A DNA stretch of 64,000 nucleotides from Dama dama (Eukaryota > Chordata > Mammalia > Artiodactyla > Cervidae), in NCBI RefSeq assembly GCF_033118175.1, contig NW_026870965.1:2728001-2792000 (forward strand), read 5' to 3'. The notes under the pieces were generated by a model. It ran no database searches. It was not told where the DNA came from and worked only from the letters and a program-made list of their open reading frames with translations. This document shows, piece by piece, positions 58,976 through 64,000 of this stretch (positions are counted from its first letter, which is position 1; every line of letters begins with the position of its first letter). A program made the translations under genes and the position numbers.

Positions 58976-61900
58976 GTCAAAAATGAGAGGAGCATGAAAT
59001 GGTCTGAAAAATAGGAGGAGCATGAAGTCGAGTTCATAAATATGAAGAGCCTGAAAAGGTGTGAAAAATATGAAGAGCTTCAAAAGGTGTGAAAAACATG
59101 AGGAGCATGATACGGTCTGAAAAATAGGAGGAGCATGAAGCGGTGTTCAAAAACATGAAGAGCCTGAAAAGTTGTGAAAAATATGCAAAGCTTCGAATGG
59201 TGTCAAAAATGTGATGAGTATGAAACGGTCTGAAAAATAGGAGGAGCTTGAAGTGGTGTTGAAAAACATGAAGTGCCTGAAAAGCTGTGAAAAATATGAA
59301 GAGCTTCAAAAGGTGTCAAAAATATGAGGAGCATGAAACGTTCTGAAAAATAGGAGGAGCATGAAGCGGTTTTGAAAAACATGAAGAGCCTGAAAAGGTG
59401 TGAAAAATATGAAGAGCTACAAAAGGTGTCAAAAATATGAGGAGCATGAAACGGTCTGAAAACGAAGAGGAGCATGAAGGGGTGTTCAAAAACATGAAGA
59501 GCCTGAAAAGCTGTGAAAAATATGAAGAGCTCAAAAGGTGTCAAAAATATGAGAAGTATGAAACGTTCTGAAAAATAGGAGGAGCATGAAGCGGTTTTGA
59601 AAAACATGAAGAGCCTGGAAACGTGTGAAAAATATGAAGAGCTACAAAAGGTGTCAAAAATATGAGGAGCATGAAACGGTCTGAAAAATAGGAGGAGAAT
59701 GAAGCACTGTTGAAAAACATGAAGAGCATGAAAAGGTGAGAAAAAAATGAAGAGTTTCAAAACGTGTCAAAAATATGAGGAGCATGAAACGGTCTGAAAT
59801 ATGAGGAGCATGAAATGGTGTTGAGAAACCTGAAGAGCCTGAAAAGGTTTCAAAAATATGAAGAGTTTCAAAAGGTGTCAAAATTATGGGGAGCATTAAA
59901 CGTTCTAAACATAGGAGGAGCATGAAGTGGTGTTGAAAAATATGAAGAGCCAGAAAAGGTGTGAAAAATATGAAGAGATCCAAAAGGTGTGAAAAATATG
60001 AGGAGCATGGAACGTTCTGAAAAATAGGAGGAGCATGAAACGATGTTCAAAATCCTGAAGAGCCTGATAAGCTGTGAAATATATGAAGAGCTTCAAAAGG
60101 TGTTAAAAATATGAGGAGCATGAAACTGTCTGAAAAATATGAAGAGTTTCAATAGTTGTCAAAATATGAGGAGCATGAAATGGTGTTCAAAAACATGAAG
60201 AGCCTGTAAAGGTGTTAAAATATGAAGAGCTTCAAAAGGTGTCAAAAATATGAGGAGCATGAAACGGTCTGAAAAATAGGAGGAGCATGAAGTGGTGTTC
60301 AAAAACATGAAAAGCCTTAAAAGGTGTGAAAAATATGAAGAGCTTTAAAGGTGTGAAAGTTATGAGGAGCATGAAACCGTCTGAAAAATAGGAGGAGCAT
60401 GACACTGTGATGAAAAACATGAGGAGCCTTAAATTGTGTGAAAAATATGAAGAGTTTGAAGGTGTGAAAAATATGAGGAGCATGAAACCATCTGAAAAAT
60501 AGGAGGAGCATGACACGGGGTTGAAAAACATGAAGATCATGAAAAGGTGTGAAAAATATGAAGAGATTCAAAAGCTGTCAAAAATATGAGGAGCCTGAAA
60601 CTGTCTGAGAAATGGGAGAAGCATGAAGTGGTGTTGAAAAAGATGAAGAGCCTGAAAAGGTGTGAAAAATATGAAGAGCTTCAAAAGGTGTGAAATACAT
60701 GAGGAGCACGAAACGGTCTGAAAAATAGGAGGAGCATGAAGCGGTGTTCAAAAACATGAACAGGTTGAAAAGGTGTGAAAAATATGAAGAGTTTCAAAAG
60801 GTGTCAAAAATATGAGGAGCATGAAAGGGTCTGAAAAATAGGAGGAGCATGAAGCGATGTTCAAAAAATTGAAGAGCCTGAAAAAGTGTGAAAAATACGA
60901 AGAGCTTCAAAAGGTGTCAAAAATACGAGGAGCATGAAACGGTCAGAAGAATAGGAGGAGCATGAAGCAGTGTTCAAAAACATGAAGAGCTAGAAAAGGT
61001 GTGAAATATATGAAGAGCTAAAAAGGTGTCAAAAATAGGAAGAGAATGAAACTGTCTGAAATAAAGGAGGAGCATGAAGCGGTGTTGAAAAACATAAAGA
61101 GCCTGAAAAGATGTGAAAAATATGAAGAGCTTCAAACGATGTCAAATATATGAGGAGCATGAAACGGTCTGAAAAATAGGAGGAGCATGAAGCCGTGTTC
61201 AAAAACATGAAGAGCCTGAAAAGGTGTGAAAATGATGAAGAGCTTCAAAAGGTGTCAAAATATGAGGAGCAAGAAACCGTCTGAAAAATAGGAGGAGCAT
61301 GAAACGGTCTGAAAAATAGGAGGAGCATGAAGCCGTGTTCAAAAACATGAAGATCCTGAAAAGGTGTGAAAAATATGAAGAGCTTCAAAAGATGTCAAAA
61401 ATATAAGGAGCATGAAACGGTCTGAAAAATAGGAGGAGAATGAAGCGGTGTTGAAAAACATGAAGAGCTTGAAAAAGTGTGAAAAAAATGAACAGCCTCA
61501 AAAGGTGTGAAAAATATGAAGAGATTCAAAAGGTGTCAAAAATGAGATGAGCATGAAACGGTCTGAAATTCGGAGGAGCATGAAGTGGTGTTGAAAACAT
61601 GAATAGCCTGAAAAGGTGTGAAAAATATGAAGAGCATCAAAAGGTGTCAAAACATGAGGAGCAAGAAACGGTCTGAAAAATAGGAGGAGCATGAAAAGGT
61701 GTTCAAAAACAGGATGAGCCTGAAAAGGTGTGAAAAATATGAAGAGCTTCAAAATGTGTGAAATACATGAGAAGCATTAAACGGTCTGATAAATAGGAGG
61801 AGCATGAAGCAGTGTTCAAAAACATGAAGAGACTGAAAAGGTGTGAAAAATATGAAGAGCTTCAAAAGGTGTGAAATAAATGAGGAGCATGAAACAATCT

Positions 61901-64000
61901 GAAAAATAGGAGGAGCATGATGCGGTGTTCAAAAACATGAAGAGCCTGAAAAGGTGTGAAAAATATGAAGAGCTTCAAAAGGTTTGAAATACATGAGGAG
62001 CATGAAACATTCTGAAAAATAGGAGGAGCATGATGCGGTGTTCAAAAACATGAAGAGACTGAAAACTTGTAAAAATATGAAGAGCTTCAAAAGGTTTGAA
62101 TAATATGAAGATTTTCGAAAGGTGACAAAAATGAGATGAGCATGAAACGGTCTGAAAAATAGGAGGAGCATGAAGTGGTGTTGAAAAAAATGAAGAGCCT
62201 GAAAAGGTGTGAAATATATGAAGAGCTTCAAAAGGTGTGAAAAATATGAGGAGCGTGATATGGTCTGAAAAATAGGAGGAGCGTGAAGTGGTTGTGAAAA
62301 ACATGAAGAGCCTGAAAAGGTGTGCAAAATATGGAGAGCTTCAAAAAGTGTGAAATACATGAGGAGCATGAAAAGGTCTGAAAAAGAGGAGGAGCGTGAA
62401 CTGGTGTTCAAAAACATTCAGAGACTGAAAAGGTGTGAAAAATATGAAGAGAATCAAAAAGTGTCAAAGATTAGATTAGCATGAAAGGGTCTGAAAAATA
62501 GGAGGAGCATGATGCGGTGTTGAAAAACATGAAGAGCCTGAAAAGTTGTGAAAAATATGAAGAGCTTCAAAATGTGTCAAAAATATGAGGAGCATGAAAT
62601 GGTCTGCAAAAAAGGAGGAGCATGAAGTGGTGTTGAAAAACATGAAGAGCCTGAAAAGGTGTGAAAAATATGAAAGCTTCAAAATGTGTCAAAATTATGA
62701 GGAGCATGAAACGGTCTGAAAAATAGGAGGAGCATGAAGTGCTGCTGAAAATCATAAAGAGCCTGAAAAGTTGTGAAAAATATGAAGAGCTTCAAAAGAT
62801 GTGAAAAACATGAAGAGCTTCAAAAGGTGTCAAAATGAGATGAGCATGAAACGGTCTGAAAAATAGGAGGAGCATGAAGTCGTGTTGAAAAAAAGGAAAA
62901 GTCTGAAAAGGTGTGAAATATATGAAGAGCTTCAAAAGGTGTCAAAAATATGAGGAGAATGAAACGGTCTGAAAAATAGGAGGAGAATGAAGCGATGTTG
63001 AAAAACATGAATTGTCTGAAAACGTGTGGAAAATATGAAGAGCTTCATAAATATGAAAAATATGAAGAGCTTCAAAAGGTGTGAAAAATATGAAGAGCTT
63101 GAAAAGGTGTCAAAAAAGAGATGAGCATGAAAAGGTCTGAAAAATAGGAGGAACATGAAGCGGTGTTGAAAATCATGAAGAGCCTGAAAACGTGTGAAAA
63201 ATATGAAGAACTTCAGAATTTGTCAAAAATATGAAGAGGTTCAAAAGGTGTTAAAATGACATGAGCATGAAACGATCTGAAAAATTGGAGGAGCATGAAG
63301 TGGTGTTGAAAAAATGAAGAGCCAGGAAAGGTGTGAAATATCTGAAGAGCTTCAAAAGGTGTCAAAAATATGAAAAGCATGAAACGGCCAGCAAAATACA
63401 AGGAGCATGAAGCGATGTTGAAAAACATGAATTGTCTGAAAACGTGTGAAAAATACGAAGAGCTTCAAAAGGTGTCAAAAATATGAGGAGCATGAAACGG
63501 TCTGCAAAAAATGAGGAGCATGAAGTGGTGTTGAAAAACATGAAGAGCCTGAAAAGGTGTGAAAAATATGAAGAACTTCAAAAGGTGTGAAAAATATGAG
63601 GAGCATGATACGGTCTGAAAAATAGGAGGAGCATGAAGCGGTGTTCAAAAACATGAAGAGCCTGAAAAGTTTTGAAAAATATGCAAAGCTTCAAAAGGTG
63701 TGAAAAATGAGAGGAGCATGAAACGGTCTGAAAAATAGGAGGAGCATGAAGTCGTGTTCAAAAATATGAAGAGCCTGAAAAGGTGTGAAAAATATGAAGA
63801 TCTTCAAAAGGTGTGAAAAATATGAGGAGTAAGAAACAGTCTGAAAAATAGGAGGAGGATGAAGTGGTGTGGAAAAACATGAAGAGCCTGAAAAGGTGTG
63901 AAAAATATGAAGAGCTTCAAAAGGTGTGAAATACATGAGGAGCATGAAACTCTCTGAAAAAGAGAAGGAGCATGAAGTGATGTTCAAAAACATGAAGAGC
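58976..64000 (+). repeat. Block R2, second copy of R1, truncated by the window end
   Basis: R2 is near-identical to R1 and continues to the last base of the window (64,000 aligns with 51,841). Differences seen include one extra C near 59,767, about 140 extra bases near 61,210-61,350, and scattered substitutions (for example GTTTGAAATACATG near 61,982). The copy must extend beyond the window unless 51,841 happens to be its true end. Confidence 0.9.
61210..61350 (+). repeat. Five-subunit (~140-bp) insertion in R2 relative to R1
   Basis: R1 passes from AGCCGTGTTCAAAAACATG straight to AAGATCCTG near 49,193. R2 has AAGAGCCTG followed by five more subunits, including GAAAATGATGAAGAGC and GCAAGAAACCGTCTG, and then repeats AGCCGTGTTC and continues with AAGATCCTG. 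The repeated AGCCGTGTTC at both ends fits unequal exchange or slippage. I cannot tell from two copies whether R2 gained or R1 lost the block. Confidence 0.8.

Larger units (their letters stand above)
1..64000 (+). repeat. Satellite DNA array, 113-bp higher-order unit of four ~28-bp subunits, filling the window
   Basis: Every part of the window I read is made of the same ~28-bp motif in one orientation; I saw no inversion and no unique or transposon-like interruption. The motif begins GAAGAGC or GAGGAGC, continues with a GAAAAGG or GAAACGG block and ends in an A5 run followed by TAT, TAG or CAT. Four subunit types alternate in fixed order to give 113 bp, so the window holds about 560 units. 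Neither end reaches flanking DNA, so the array is longer than 64 kb. Such arrays are typical of eukaryotic heterochromatin. I do not recognise the family, and the assignment to a centromere, subtelomere or knob is open. Confidence 0.97.

Noticed and set aside
1..64000. CRISPR array
   Set aside because: There are no unique spacers between constant repeats; the whole period is repetitive, and the divergence is graded along the array.
1..64000. AGGAGGAGCATG words resembling bacterial ribosome binding sites before ATG
   Set aside because: The word is part of the S3/S4 junction and occurs about once per unit. The spacing to ATG is only 3 nt and the frames that follow end after a few codons. Nothing else in the window looks prokaryotic.
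1..64000. CENP-B box
   Set aside because: The TTCG...CGGG core of the motif is not present in the consensus unit; the only CpGs are in ACGGTCTG and GCGGTGTT, which do not fit.
1..64000. Heat-shock elements from the GAAGAGCTTC word
   Set aside because: A heat-shock element needs GAA and TTC blocks with 2-bp gaps; here the gap is 4 bp and the next blocks are out of register.

Overview
The whole 64-kb window is one uninterrupted, one-orientation tandem satellite array. I found no stretch of unique sequence and no credible protein gene, RNA gene, transposon, CRISPR array or origin. The source is almost certainly a eukaryotic nuclear genome (centromeric, pericentromeric, subtelomeric or knob-like heterochromatin). 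I cannot name the species or match the repeat to a named satellite family.

Architecture. The array is nested at many scales. A basal subunit of about 28 bp is itself three roughly 9-10 bp blocks, each beginning GAA or a close variant. Four diverged subunits (S1-S4: 28+28+28+29 bp) form a 113-bp higher-order unit, present about 560 times. The unit's + strand is strongly purine-rich: a clean consensus counts 49 A, 33 G, 20 T and 11 C. CpG occurs at only two positions per unit, and both are frequently TG or CA, which suggests past CpG methylation.

Layout. (1) About 1-20,100: older, more heterogeneous satellite with small local duplications (113, 141, 196, 339 and about 2,392 bp offsets) and a variant cassette confined to 6.0-14.7 kb. 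(2) About 20,100-46,945: the youngest-looking core. A 6.3-6.45-kb block is tandemly duplicated (C1 20,455-26,794; C2 26,795-33,265). A 10.4-kb stretch covering most of C1 and C2 (22,016-32,445) recurs at 36,741-46,945 (C3+C4). A 2.2-kb piece of the C2 end recurs after 2,332 bp. (3) About 46,958-51,841: a block that recurs at 58,976-64,000, about 12 kb away, and runs off the window edge. (4) About 51,842-58,975: heterogeneous satellite between those two copies, sharing rare variants with the left edge of the window.

History (inferred from shared private variants). The C1/C2 duplication came first, then the 10.4-kb duplication, then the 2.3-kb duplication at the C2 end. Gains and losses come in whole 28-bp subunits, as expected from unequal exchange or replication slippage in subunit register. 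Many minus-strand reading frames of 60-260 codons exist, but they are by-products of the repeat: their lengths are set by the repeat period, and the longest depends on a 1-bp deletion absent from its near-identical copy. No genes act together here; any function would be structural (chromatin, centromere) or through satellite RNA.
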